Source: Paragonimus westermani (Eukaryota; Platyhelminthes; Trematoda; Plagiorchiida; Troglotrematidae). From it: a stretch of DNA of 64,000 bases. The notes under the pieces were generated by a model. It was given only the letters and a program-made list of their open reading frames with translations, was not told the origin of the DNA and searched no databases. This document shows, one piece after another, positions 13,281 to 23,659 of the stretch. Made by a program: the position numbers and the translations under genes. Position 1 is the first letter of the stretch. The number at the start of each line of letters is the position of its first letter. The stretch covers positions 225,848 to 289,847 of the forward strand of contig QNGE01000433.1 of the NCBI GenBank assembly GCA_008508345.1. The letters are read 5' to 3'.

Positions 13281-13351
13281 AACACAACGTTATGATCAAG
13301 TTGTAATACTCTACGTTTCAAACACCTCGGGTGGCCTTTCTCAGGAGTGTT
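13281..13351 (-). ncRNA. degenerate hammerhead-ribozyme-like repeat (copy 1)
   Basis: On the minus strand this repeat carries AACAC, then CTGAGAA, a short hairpin (GGCCACC-CGA-GGTGTTT), GAAA, a CGT/ACG stem, TT and then GTGTT, which can pair with AACAC. The order is that of a type I hammerhead, but the CUGANGA core is mutated to CUGAGAA. The copy at 53462-53532 is better preserved. Ribozyme identity is inferred from the pattern only. Confidence 0.4.
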
Positions 13352-13499
13352 GTCAACAACATGCTAAACACGACACCCAAACTGTTTGACTTCATCGAAC
13401 TAAATTTGGTGCGGATATCTTATCCCTCATTCACTGTTTTGTAAAATTGGAGATGAGCCTATGAGGAATAGGCCGATTGAACATCTCAGACCTTGCTAT

Positions 13500-13650
13500 C
13501 ATTTAGAGATCTTCCTTATGATTGAGAAGGAGTCTGGCGGATTGCGAAAAATCTGGGATTCGCTTGGATTCGAACCAGCGGAAAACGCAGTAAGCGCTCT
13601 AACACCTGGGTTTGGAAGTCACGGGGGGAGCTCAGATGTTTCTCACTCGG
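13500..13650 (-). repeat. tRNA-derived SINE-like sequence with B-box
   Basis: The minus strand holds GTTAGAGCGC followed, about 25 bases on, by an exact Pol III B-box (GGTTCGAATCC, plus positions 13566-13576). A full tRNA cloverleaf is not present: the D arm and acceptor stem do not pair, so this is a tRNA-derived repeat and not a tRNA gene. Confidence 0.5.
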
Positions 13651-13951
13651 ACTCTGTTACCCGCCTAAATCAACTTGCCATAGAGAATCCACCAAATACC
13701 CTGGGAGACTGACTAGTCCAAGAGGATTTCCTGGACACCTGGTGATGTAACGCATCGACACCACTGTTGATAACCAGTGTTGCGTCTGAGCATGCTGTTT
13801 CTTCTGACGGTTCAAACACGAACGTACCCCAGATTTATCGAAATTAGGTCTCTTCTAAAATACTTTCTGACTTTTCGGTTCATTTCGTTGAGAGGAAAAC
13901 TGTAAATCCTAAGATCGCCTGGCAGGGTGGAATGGTAGATATTCTACTTAC

Positions 13952-14071
13952 ATTGAATGCGTCCACCTGAGACCGACGAGAAGTCAGGAATTTCGTTAAA
14001 CCGCTCCCCTCTGAGTCGACTGAACGTGATCCTATATGTGTATCTTGGAGGCCGAGAACAAAGTTCATCTT
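13952..14071 (-). CDS. probable internal exon, unidentified protein
   Basis: On the minus strand the acceptor gttcaacttacag and the donor AAT/GTAAGT enclose exactly 120 bp, 40 codons, open in phase 0 and starting AAG ATG AAC. The peptide is serine- and arginine-rich in its second half (FLTSRRSQVDAF). The next upstream candidate exon (14292-14446) ends about 220 bp away in the same phase. No family is recognised. Confidence 0.5.
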
Positions 14072-14291
14072 CTGTAAGTTGAACGCAATTCGTTAAGAGT
14101 ATTTCTATGATACACCAGCCCTTGGACAGCCTGGAGTTTAAATTGTTTTGTACTCGATTTCTAAAATGTCCATAATGGGGTTGGTAGCAAATAAGCGTAA
14201 TTTCTTTACGCTGTAGATTCCCTTTAATAGAATTACAGTCTAGTTTATAGGAGTAACCTCATCTCTGCTGGCCTGCACAATGAGCGACCTT

Positions 14292-14446
14292 ACGCACACC
14301 TGATCAATAATATCGCAGAACATGCACTGTCTACGATTGACTGGCTTACTCTCAGCCACCTCGTCTATGTTTCGACTTCGCTTGTTCACTCCGAGACTAT
14401 TTCCTAGCTGTGTCTTACTAACAGGAAACAGATTGGGCAACTCTGT
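14292..14446 (-). CDS. probable internal exon with a CxxC motif, unidentified protein
   Basis: The minus-strand frame begins after aatatcgacag with TTG CCC AAT. It runs open to a donor candidate, GATCAG/GTGTGC or TGC/GTAAGG, both in phase 0. The peptide is charged (SRNIDEVAESKPVNRRQ) and ends with CMFCDIIDQ, a possible half of a zinc site. It lies just 5' of the exon at 13952-14071 and is consistent in phase with it. Confidence 0.45.
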
Positions 14447-14603
14447 CGATATTCGGTTTGTTGCAAACTAGGATACGCTGTCTGACAACCGGCGGCATGC
14501 AATTCTGTATTCTGCTTGTATTAACTCTCTTCCGTTCATAAACATCTGCTCGCCGCAGGCTTTCAAGGTCTGATGAAATGAATAAGTATTCTCAATGTTT
14601 CAG

Positions 14604-14732
14604 CCTCAAGGTCACAATACAGTATCAGTTACCGTGCCGTGGGTACAGTTGGATTTGTGCGATGTGGTTACAGATGACCACTGCGTTAGGGTTACCAATG
14701 GTTTGCCAAGCAAGAACTACAAACTGTGTTGG
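14604..14732 (+). CDS. probable internal exon, unidentified protein (exon a)
   Basis: A clean acceptor (tattctcaatgtttcag) and a consensus donor (TGG/GTAAGT) enclose 129 bp, 43 codons, open in phase 0. The peptide alternates hydrophobic and polar residues (VSVTVPWVQLDLCDVV), as in a beta-sheet domain. Further plus-strand phase-0 candidates follow at 17104, 17921, 18411 and 18868, which suggests one gene with introns of about 0.3-2.4 kb. The family is not recognised. Confidence 0.55.
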
Positions 14733-14734
14733 GT

Positions 14735-16138
14735 AAGTAAACTGAGATTAAAGCTTCGTATACGTCTAAGATATAAGTTAGTTACCAACATAATTATCAA
14801 GCCTTATCCATAATCTACCACCGAATTGCGGTTCTGAATGTAACCATGACATAAGTGACATACCAAGTATGAAGCTGATTAACTAGAGACATCAACGACT
14901 TGGGGGCAAACTGGACTGTTTACAAAATTAACTGGATGTGCGCTACACATAGGGGATATCTCAGATTTAAAGAGGAAGCTTTGTCATAACAAACGCTATT
15001 GTCCTACATGTGGTTTCTGCCGATATCTAGATACTGGTTATTCTAGGGTGCTAAATTCCCATAGAAGGTTCACGAGATAGACACTCATACGTCCAGGAGT
15101 GTAACCCTCCTCGGGGCTCTCTAAGGGATAAAACTGTGTTGGTTGCCCCAAAAGTGTCTGACAGCAGATAGTGAAGCTAACATTTCGTGAATTTTTTAAC
15201 TGGGGGGGGGCTCAATCTATTATTAATTATGCTTGAGCGCCAATGTAACATGTTTAGTCCTGCCAGCACGGTGATGCATGCTCTGTCTATGTGACATCTC
15301 TCGGCTGGGTTACCTGATTGTGGTTTTTTTATGGCTGATGACGATCGATAACAGCTGGCTGTTAACACATCTCATGGGCTGACAGACAGAGCTGGACTGG
15401 AAAAAGCACACCGTTTTATTCCAAATGAGCACAATAAATAACATACTACTCCCCTAGTGGAATGTGTTATCACGATCATTTTTTTCTGCAAACTGATTAC
15501 TAATGAAAAGTCGCATCCGAAAATGGAAAGCATTCAAAACTTGTCGAAGGACTGACTGATTTCTGTAGGTCTTCTCTTAGCGATTAAGCCCCATATTGTC
15601 GTTTTCAAATTGTGCTTCGTCGTTCATGAGCGGTGGAGTGCTGTGTGACAGAATTCTAGGCACACAATTGCGTTTCACAGTTTCGTGTTACGTTGTGGGC
15701 ATGCTGTATGACACAATATTTCTTTCATTTTGTAAGATTTTTACGTTGAAAAACAAATTAGAATATTTGTGACACAGATGTAGTTAGTTCATTGGAAAAC
15801 TTTGTCTGAATTTAGCCGCATTGTGTTCCACGCTTTTCCGGTTACTTTTTATATATACAAAATGAGTGTTGTTCACATAGGACGATGGAAAATAGTTGCG
15901 GACTTTTAACCCCCGTTAAACTGTTGCCAAAATACGTACGGCCCGATTAGGATCTGTTCCACGAGGCCTAAACTACATTAATAACTGAAAATTGTCATGA
16001 TTTACGTTGTCTGTTAGGCCCAGTAGACTTGATAGTTCGGACCTTTATTTTCGTGTGAGTGAGATGCAGCTTAACCCATGAAACTAAAGTCAAATAATGT
16101 GGGCATTTACTGGTTTGATAAGAATAACACTTCTTGAA
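14735..16138. other. probable intron or intergenic stretch
   Basis: No coding or repeat signal I can support. It would be intronic if the exons at 14.6 and 17.1 kb belong to one gene. Confidence 0.4.
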
Positions 16139-16139
16139 C

Positions 16140-16546
16140 GGAAATGATGTTTTCAAGTTGACCATCACTCACATTTGATCGCAGCGTTCGCATNACAGGC
16201 AGTAACTGTGTCTCCTCTCGAGACGATCGGGCAACCTGATCATTGCTCACAAGCGAGAGTGGTTGAGCGTTCACATTTGATCATTCGGTCGTGCCTAAAG
16301 TGAGGTCAATGGCGTAGTGGTTAACACGGTTGCCTCATGATTGGAATGTCCGGAGTTCAAATCCCGACCGTGGCAAGGATATGCACTACTGACGAGCTCT
16401 AATGAGAGTGAAACTCGAGTCTAGTGCTTCTTTTTGAAAGAGGCTAGCTGGAAAGTCTGTCTGAATGCGGAAGCTGCGATCAAATGTGAGTGATGGTCAA
16501 CTTGAAAATAAACCAAATCCTCGACTACTCACCAGAAATGATGTTT
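16140..16546 (+). mobile_element. tRNA-derived SINE with fold-back 5' end and 12-bp target duplication
   Basis: The element body is 16153-16533. Pol III promoter boxes are intact: A-box TGGCGTAGTGG (16310-16320) and a B-box-like GAGTTCAAATCCC (16353-16365), at the spacing expected of a tRNA. The 3' segment ending in gatggtcaacttgaaaa (about 16465-16508) is repeated inverted at the 5' end (16151-16193), forming about 44-bp arms that match at all but about two positions. The whole is flanked by GAAATGATGTTT on both sides (ending 16152 and 16546), a target-site duplication. An ambiguous base (N, 16194) lies exactly where the inverted arm meets the body. The family recurs near 8.7, 19.6, 25.5, 28.0, 54.0, 57.9 and 62.8-64 kb. 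Confidence 0.82.
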
Positions 16547-17103
16547 CTTGGTAAAAATTTTGACGGGATGGAAACCATTTTCTTCTTAAACCTGTTGTTC
16601 GACGAACACAGAGTTGCTATGCGAACTGCGGATTGACATTTGTGAGCTACCTCTTATCAAGCGTTTGCCAATCTTTTCTGACTCAGACTTTATCTTCAAC
16701 CCGTCTTGGCATTTTGATCATTCAACCTGCTGTCTGTCAGACGACCAGAAGCTCATGATTTGTAACAAGCTTACAAAATGAAGCGTAGTTTTAACATTAA
16801 GCCTGTCCACTGCAATGAATTTTGACAGTAGAGTGAGTTCACTGTTCCACAAGACTTAAGTTTTACACTAACAGAAACTGCCACATACACATGCAATGAT
16901 TAGAATAAATGACAAGTGTAAATATCTGTTGAACATTTTACAAGAAGTCATTAGCCGAGTGCTACATTGGTCGGGAGAATGAAAAGATGTCACTGCGACT
17001 TTGCACAAGAAATTGAAGCCAGAATGAAGTACATTTCGGGACAGTTGCTTGAAGCAGAGTTTACGACTTTCAATCGTTGGATATCGCACGGATTATATTG
17101 CAG

Positions 17104-17571
17104 TTTTTTGACACAACAGGACAAGCTCGTTTGCCCAGATTCTTCGTTGTTCTAGTTACCGACTCAGTGTTGATGAAATCGTGTGTGAAGATGATCATTG
17201 AGTTTATCACCGACCAGTCGGGCAAGTTGAATAACTGGACGAACAGGTCACTTGGTTTGACCTTGATCATACAGGTGGTAGAATCGGTACTGTCAACTGC
17301 TGCTGTATCAAAATGCATGTGTGTGTCTGTTTATTCACCGAAAGACAAGGGTTTCCTTTTCGTGCTAGCCAATCAGTCGGCTAGCCAGCGTTTGCCGGTT
17401 GGACACAAACGCCTCCTTCACACACCTACCGGTCTTATTCCTTCGGGTTTACATCGGGTACTTGGTACGCCAGCGGAACGGCAAGTGGTTCACCGTAAGC
17501 TACTTGCACTGATGGCTAAAGTACAGGCGTCCTGTGACAGGCTAATTCGAATCGGATTCCGCCAACCGTAA
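17104..17571 (+). CDS. probable exon, unidentified protein (exon b)
   Basis: After the acceptor gattatattgcag the frame TTT TTT GAC is open for 155 codons to a TAA at 17571, one of the longest host-like open frames in the window. The first part looks like helical repeat sequence (KMIIEFITDQSGKLNNW). A phase-0 donor candidate, CAG/GTGGTA at 17274, would join it to the exon at 17921. Alternatively the whole frame is a terminal exon, since the last 60 residues are also protein-like and basic. I cannot choose between the two models, and the family is not recognised. Confidence 0.45.
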   Translation, partial: FFDTTGQARLPRFFVVLVTDSVLMKSCVKMIIEFITDQSGKLNNWTNRSLGLTLIIQVVESVLSTAAVSKCMCVSVYSPKDKGFLFVLANQSASQRLPVGHKRLLHTPTGLIPSGLHRVLGTPAERQVVHRKLLALMAKVQASCDRLIRIGFRQP

Positions 17572-17920
17572 TGTTCAAACTGATGAAGTATGATAAAGTT
17601 GCATGTCCAGTCGAACTTTTACTTCCTCACCTTGGAAACAGTGTGGAGCAGTCAGGAATTTGAAACGATCTAAATTGTGACTTTCTTTCAAGTGTTAAGC
17701 TGACGAACATGGTTTCTATGAATTCCACTGTTCTACCTAACCTTCCAACTGACGGTCAGCAGACCATGCCAGGCAAATTGGGCGATTAAGTGTTTCACGT
17801 TCTCGACTTATAAGATACTCTTTCAAGTCTACGATAATTCTACTCCAACCTTCCTTATTGCAGACAGTTCACTTGAGCCTGTGTACAATTTTGTACGTAC
17901 ACCGACTGCTCTCTCTTCAG

Positions 17921-18019
17921 ATGCACTGTAACGAAACTGGGGGATACAGGCTTTGCTTGCATCAGTCTTCGTTCCCTTCGGAAGTGAAAGGCGTCCATTT
18001 TGTCCTAAGATTCGGGAAG
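17921..18019 (+). CDS. probable internal exon, unidentified protein (exon c)
   Basis: A very good acceptor (ctgctctctcttcag) and a donor (GGGAAG/GTAAGT) enclose 99 bp, 33 codons, open in phase 0. The peptide includes GGYRLCLHQSSF and then VHFVLRFGK, an alternating pattern compatible with beta strands. The phase fits exons a and d. Confidence 0.55.
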
Positions 18020-18410
18020 GTAAGTTGTTCAAGGTGAATTTGGGAACAGTTAATGACCATCAAATGGAAGGATTGCGTGGACAAAGCAACAGTTCATCAG
18101 GGCGCATTCCGAAAAACTCTAGGTTCACGAAAAACCGACCGTTCACTAGATATGCCTAGATTGTGTCGCATTTATCACTTACCCTGCACACTAATGGGTG
18201 CTTTTTAAATCGTATATTAGTCACAGAGACACCTAAGGATTGGATAAATAGACTAGCTTGTTACACAACCATTTGTTCAGGAAACTGGAAGACCCTAACA
18301 TATACGTTGTGTAGGATAGACGGGTGTCACCTGCTGTACCACTGACCGAATTAGCACAAAAAATGACCGAACGGCATATTCTGACTAATGATTTCCCCTC
18401 ATCTACACAG

Positions 18411-18539
18411 TTATCAACATGCAGGATGCTCGAATCACTTAGGTTTCGTAGATTTTTTCCCGAACTAATGGTTGAAATCACGGTGTTATCTGACCGGAAA
18501 TGTAGATGTGCACATGTGAGAGTAGTGGGGTTCCGACAG
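18411..18539 (+). CDS. probable internal exon, unidentified protein (exon d)
   Basis: A pyrimidine-rich acceptor (gatttcccctcatctacacag) and a donor candidate (CGACAG/GTTGCC) enclose 129 bp, 43 codons, open in phase 0. The segment FFPELMVEITVL followed by CAHVRVVGF resembles, loosely, the strand-turn-strand end of APC10/DOC-type beta-sandwich domains; this is a weak impression and not an assignment. A 129-residue minus-strand open frame overlaps it but lacks comparable splice sites. Confidence 0.48.
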
Positions 18540-18867
18540 GTTGCCGAAATTCTCGTGAAAAGTTCGATTATCACCAGTCCAACAGCTCTTTGACGAAGGG
18601 GATTGTCATTTGTGTAGCTCACTGACTTGACCGTCCAAGACTAAGGTGAATGAGGACAAGCATTGGCTAGTCGTCTCGATTGATCTTCAATCCATATACA
18701 GAAAATGACAACACGTGAGCGCAGCGCGCATGAGCTACCCATAGCATGGCTTTGGCAGTTACGCATACTGACCATTCTCGTTACTTAGGTAAATCATTTC
18801 CTCTCCTTCCACCTATCCGAACACCAGTTATTCCTTTCTCTACCCTACTCATTCTGTTGGCATTCAG

Positions 18868-19047
18868 CTTGCTCCCAATGAATCTTACGTACTCGAAGCT
18901 ACTTGCGATACAATTCGTGCGGTGTTTGTCAGATCCATGCAGAAGAAGAAAAAGATAGGAAAAGAGAGAAGAAGGAAGAAGGAAGAAAAAATCTTGAACG
19001 TTCTCTTTGTAACCGTCACCGAACGACTCTGCCTCGTGTTTCACTAG
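18868..19047 (+). CDS. probable terminal exon, unidentified protein (exon e)
   Basis: A strong acceptor (ccctactcattctgttggcattcag) opens a phase-0 frame of 59 codons ending at TAG (19045-19047). The peptide starts LAPNESYVLEATCDTIRAVF and passes into a highly charged lysine/arginine/glutamate run (about 18937-18995, visible as a purine tract). A donor inside the exon (TTT/GTAACC) is possible, so it might not be terminal. It fits the phase of exons a, c and d. Confidence 0.48.
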   Translation, partial: LAPNESYVLEATCDTIRAVFVRSMQKKKKIGKERRRKKEEKILNVLFVTVTERLCLVFH

Positions 19048-19049
19048 GC

Positions 19050-20470
19050 TCAAAAGTGGGCTTAAATTAAGTTTGACCATCTATGCATGGTTGATGATTT
19101 AACATGCTTTTGCACATAGGTGTGTAGGCAGAGGTGCTATCGTATAAACTGACTTTTGACGATGTTGACGTAGCTAAACAGTTATGAAGCAACACTGGGG
19201 CATTGGTCTTACTAGTTGCCCTACTCACAATCGTTGCTTAACAACATGAGGAAAACATTACTTTAGAACCCCTTACATGCAATGCTACAATCTCACCTAA
19301 AAGTTGTTGATTCCAACAGAACCTCACAGAACGCGTTATAAATTGCATATACCTTGGAAGTAACGTACTAAAGCCCCGTGAACTGCATACACGAGTAAAC
19401 AAGACTGTTTATCACTAGTCAAAATACCACTTGACGACTTTGGTGGTTTTCCCGATTTCTGTTTGACGAGATAACCTAACCGTCGAGTCACTGATTTCAG
19501 TAAGTGACTAGTTACCGTCTCGTCTCGAGAAGATCGGATAGTTTGAGCATTAGTTACAACCGATTGTATCGGCGCATTTGCATAAATTAAGTCGATCATG
19601 TTTATTGTGAGGTCATTGACGTAAAGGACAACACAGTTGTCTTGATAAAGCTTGGCAGTTGTAAGAATGTGCACTGTGCTTGTGCTGTAATAAGAGGGAA
19701 GCTCCGATCTAGTGGTTGTTTTCCAGAAGGACTGACTGAAATGACTGAATTCGATAGTTGTGAATGACTGTCTTTCCTATCAACTAAATGTTCAGGCGAG
19801 TTTTTCCTGTAGTTTCATGGAGGAAAGTGCCCGAAGCTATTGGTGTACCCTGAACGCTTCCCATAACGTTGTTATGAACCCAGACCGTGTTGTACTTCAG
19901 TAAACGGCTACTAATGCAAACGAAGCTGTGGGGATATTGGGTCAATTGGTTTGGATGGGACAGGTACATCCAACGAGCAAAAAACCTCGCTGAAAGCAGT
20001 TGATTGTAACAACTTTCAAGTAGAATTATTTTATGAAGTTTGAATTACGATCTGTTTTCACGTGGAGACATAAACTTAGACGGTATCTCAGAAATAACTC
20101 AGAACAGGGCTGTAAAGAGGAGATCGTAGTTTTTTAATGCATTCGTTGAGTGTAACCAAAATATAACAACGTGTATTGCTGTCACTCCGAGGGATAACAA
20201 TCCCGATACAAACGATAATTCTCATTCAGGTTATGCGTTTCTTCAGATTCCAGCTAGATTTAAACTGCCTCATGAATTCAGCTCATAATCCAGCGCCAAC
20301 CCAGTACAGTGATCCGAGGTAAAGATAGCTTGGACACTATCAGACTTGACATCCACTTCAAACAGCGTTTATCGGCATGCATTAGAAATGCACCGCTTAT
20401 TCGGCATATCTGCATGTACACAAAGGGAAAATACTTCACATATTGACGGAACTACTTTCTTTCTCTCTAT
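19050..20470. other. stretch with SINE relic, no supported gene
   Basis: It contains the decayed SINE at 19490-19790. The remainder shows no coding signal I can support. Confidence 0.4.
19490..19790 (+). repeat. degenerate copy of the tRNA-derived SINE family
   Basis: It shares, in order, the blocks ccgtctcgtctcgagaagatcgg, gtgaggtcattgacgtaaaggacaacac (decayed A-box), a gtgcactgtgcttgtg segment and a final gtgaatgactg with the full copy at 16.15-16.53 kb. Both Pol III boxes are mutated. Confidence 0.6.
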
Positions 20471-20474
20471 CCAG

Positions 20475-20596
20475 TACTGTTCGATTTTCGTCAACATGTG
20501 CACAAAAGCATTATTGTGTTCGTTCGTGATTTGGACGCTCAATTTCATGGATTCTGGAAGCCAACGCGTTGTTTAACATGTTTGTGTATTTCATAA
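20475..20596 (+). CDS. possible exon, unidentified protein
   Basis: One of the best pyrimidine tracts in the window (actactttctttctctctatccag) precedes a frame that reads LFDFRQHVHKSIIVFVRDLD and continues to a TAA at 20594. The peptide is protein-like but matches no family I know. Its phase does not join directly to exon e, so it may belong to another transcript. Confidence 0.38.
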
Positions 20597-20894
20597 GAAG
20601 TCTACTTATTGGTCACTTAAAAAGGTTGCAGGTTAACTTACGGTGACTGTTCTGGTTTATGAGATCATTTAGCTAAATAGACCACCAGTCTGTCAATTAT
20701 GAACTTCGTCAGTTTATCGAAAACTGCCGTTCATTGTGTACTAAACATGTAGACTCAAACTGTTGACCACAAGTATTACCTGAAATGAGGCGGAAAGAAA
20801 TAATGGGGCACAACCTGATAAAAAGACACTTCGTTTGATTCGTGGTTGGACCAGCCGGTAACAAAGAGCTTGTGAGATTATAGGTTAAAGCTAC

Positions 20895-21141
20895 CTGACG
20901 TCTTCACAGTCTTGGGAAACCGTTCAACTTGCTTCAAACAACTCAGGCAGCTGTGAACGATGGAGACGATGCGCTCAGTTGGTACATCCAGGACAGCCAG
21001 CTGCCGAAAACTCATTTTGCCTTCAGGCTGAAGTTGATGAAGCGTAATCAAGCCTCGGGGCCAGTCGTTTTCATTAGTTCTCCAACACGGTAGTAACGTA
21101 CAGCAAGAGTTGAAATGACCACAGCTTTCCAATCCACACAC
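20895..21141 (-). CDS. possible exon, unidentified protein
   Basis: The minus-strand frame (87 codons to a stop at 20878) is protein-like: GLITLHQLQPEGKMSF, then LDVPTERIVSIVHSCLSC. It has a donor candidate, GTCAG/GTAGC, at 20895. The acceptor is unclear. No family is recognised. Confidence 0.4.
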
Positions 21142-21144
21142 ACA

Positions 21145-23605
21145 GAGTGAGGAAGTACCCTATGATTTCAGCACTTACTAACAGTCAGTATGCTGTGCGC
21201 ATGTTATCGGTGTATTTGGTGACAGTCACATCCGTGTGACTTTTTACAAACAGAACAAACCAAAGACGAGGGAAACCAGCAATCTACAGACGTGCTAGTG
21301 CACCTAATGACTACACGTTCACCTTGCCACATAATGGGGAATTGGTATTTCTATATACAGCGAATGATAGCAGTATTTTTTGAAGATGAAAATCTGTTTT
21401 GTTTTGCGATCAATTGCCAGTAGTGCTGAAGATCTATCATCTAGTGGTCATGTAACGACGACGAAAAGCAGTCACTTTTGATAGACTTTTATCACGGTCT
21501 TTATACAAGACATTATTCGATCTGCTGGGTCTACACCTATTCGTGAAAAAAAACTGAGATTGTAATCATCATTCGCACCGTTTATCTGGCCAAAGCTGGC
21601 TCATGAACTTGGAGGTTTCGATTGCTGTCGCAGTCTACAATTGATGATCGACGACTGATGTGTTGAATCAATAGTAATTGAAGAGTAGGGCTTGAAGTGA
21701 CTCAGAAGATGTGTCAGAAGTCTTGAACTTCAACAGAAGGACGGTATGAATTTACCAGAAATAGTCCGAATGGCAGGAAATACTACTAGTAAAATTGGTC
21801 GGGCTGTTTATGTGACTTGTTCACACCACGTTGATGTCGATGAGCACAACTCATTTCGGATTGCCAGTTTGTATTGACCACGGCAGTATTGTATCGAACT
21901 AGTGATTAACATAATGTACATCTTTCGACCAACAATCACCTCGTCCGTGTTTAGGTTTGTTAGGTGGAGATAGCCCGAATGTAGGGATCGAACCAGTAAA
22001 CCGGTACAAGCCGAAAATCTTGTTCACTCAGTTATTGGTCTTGTGACCAACAATGTGCAACTTGTTCACTAAGGAGTGGACAGTATGTAAGAAGACGACA
22101 ATGATTAAAACTGGTCAATTTGTGCTAAATTTTAGCATCAATATGTACATTTCAGTGCAGACGACAAATAAGTGATTAATTTTTATTTGAGATCCATGAA
22201 AAAGATGAGGTTGAGCGGGGTCACGTGATTTACTCGCGTGTAGAGTCTAGTTATGTGAATTGATGTAGTGAGGTTTGGCCTGTGGATTTGCAATGGAAAG
22301 CTTCCAGTTTGGAGAGCAAGGAGCCCAGGATGCTTGAAACGATCCACATATTCCTTCATTCTGAAGCAATGGAACTTTCACAAATGTATGTGCATTGTAG
22401 AATTGAGGTGGTAGCACAGAACAGAATTATTACGCAAAGCAAAAGCGTAGGCAGTTTACTGATTTAGATCATTAAGAAAACCAGTTAATTTGGATGAGCA
22501 ATAAAAAGCCAGACCTAGTTGTGTTGCAATGATTCGGCACTTTAACATGAAACACGGGACTCTCATCTTCTTCTGACGCGGAAAACGCGTGCAAATACGT
22601 TTTCGTGTAATAAAAGCAAGAAATGACAAATCACATTGATATCTCCAGGATCGATTTAGGAAATCCGAACATTCCATTCGGTCCTGGGTACACATGAGTG
22701 AATGATCAATAATTTATAATCTATTCTATGACTTATCTGTCTTAGTAGTCCATAGTTGCTTAATGGATCAACTGAGAAGAGGTGTGGAACACAAGTCTTC
22801 CCGATTGGAAGAGAGTGAGAATCGGGTTTCTGTTTCAGGAAAACAGAAGACTGAATATGATGGTCTTCTACCATCTAAACAGTCTAATCTTCCAAAAACC
22901 AAGTCACTTTGAAGTAAATCAAGTCAAACAACATGTCAAACAACCTGTTTCATCATAAGATTCACTTTTAGAGTTCAAATAAGAAAACCTTTCGGAAATC
23001 ACGATTCTTATAAATAACCCAATTTAACCAATTCAACAGTAATCTTAACATTGACCCAATAAGCGAGCGAGGTATGAAATACACATGTGAGAGTATAACA
23101 TTAAATCAGAATGAACAAAAATACTGTAGATAGAGTCCACAGAGAATGAGTTAATTGAACATAGATGGTTGAGGGCAAAACACCAACAACTTGTTCTATA
23201 AAACTTTGTGAGCTCACGAATAGTTTGTTACCAGTTGGTCAATCAAAGAATGTAGGTTAAATATCGTTCAGTACAGACGGAAGATTAATCAAAATCGATC
23301 GACCTATTCAAACTTTTATTAAAATATCTGAGAAGATAGAAGGCAATCTTTGCAACCATTGAGAAGATTAGAAAGCATAGGCAAGAGATCTAATGAACTC
23401 TAAGAAGTTCTCAGAGATTTTGGTCATTGCACAGTTAGCGACTTGGACTTACCATTTTTTAGTATGTAACAAGAAGACAGAAGAATACAAGCATTATACG
23501 TACATTATACAAGCAGTTTCCTCAAGCTGAACTGTACATCTCGACTGGGGCCCCAACTGCAACTGCCAATTATGGCCAGATGCACTATGAGAACTGCCAC
23601 TAAAC
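21145..23605. other. stretch with no supported gene
   Basis: Only short open frames without paired splice signals. No repeat is recognised. Confidence 0.4.
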
Positions 23606-23609
23606 CGAA

Positions 23610-23610
<1 letters not shown>

Positions 23611-23658
<48 letters not shown>
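23611..23658. repeat. (TCA)n microsatellite
   Basis: Sixteen uninterrupted TCA units. Confidence 0.97.
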
Positions 23659-23659
23659 A

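Noticed and set aside
13566..13576. tRNA gene suggested by a perfect B-box
   Set aside because: No acceptor stem or D arm pairs around it; interpreted as a tRNA-derived repeat.
18233..18622. 129-codon minus-strand open frame
   Set aside because: It overlaps the plus-strand exon 18411-18539, which has a good acceptor and fits phase with neighbouring exons; the minus frame has no comparable splice signals.
23611..23658. CRISPR-like array
   Set aside because: Pure trinucleotide microsatellite without spacers; the window is eukaryotic.
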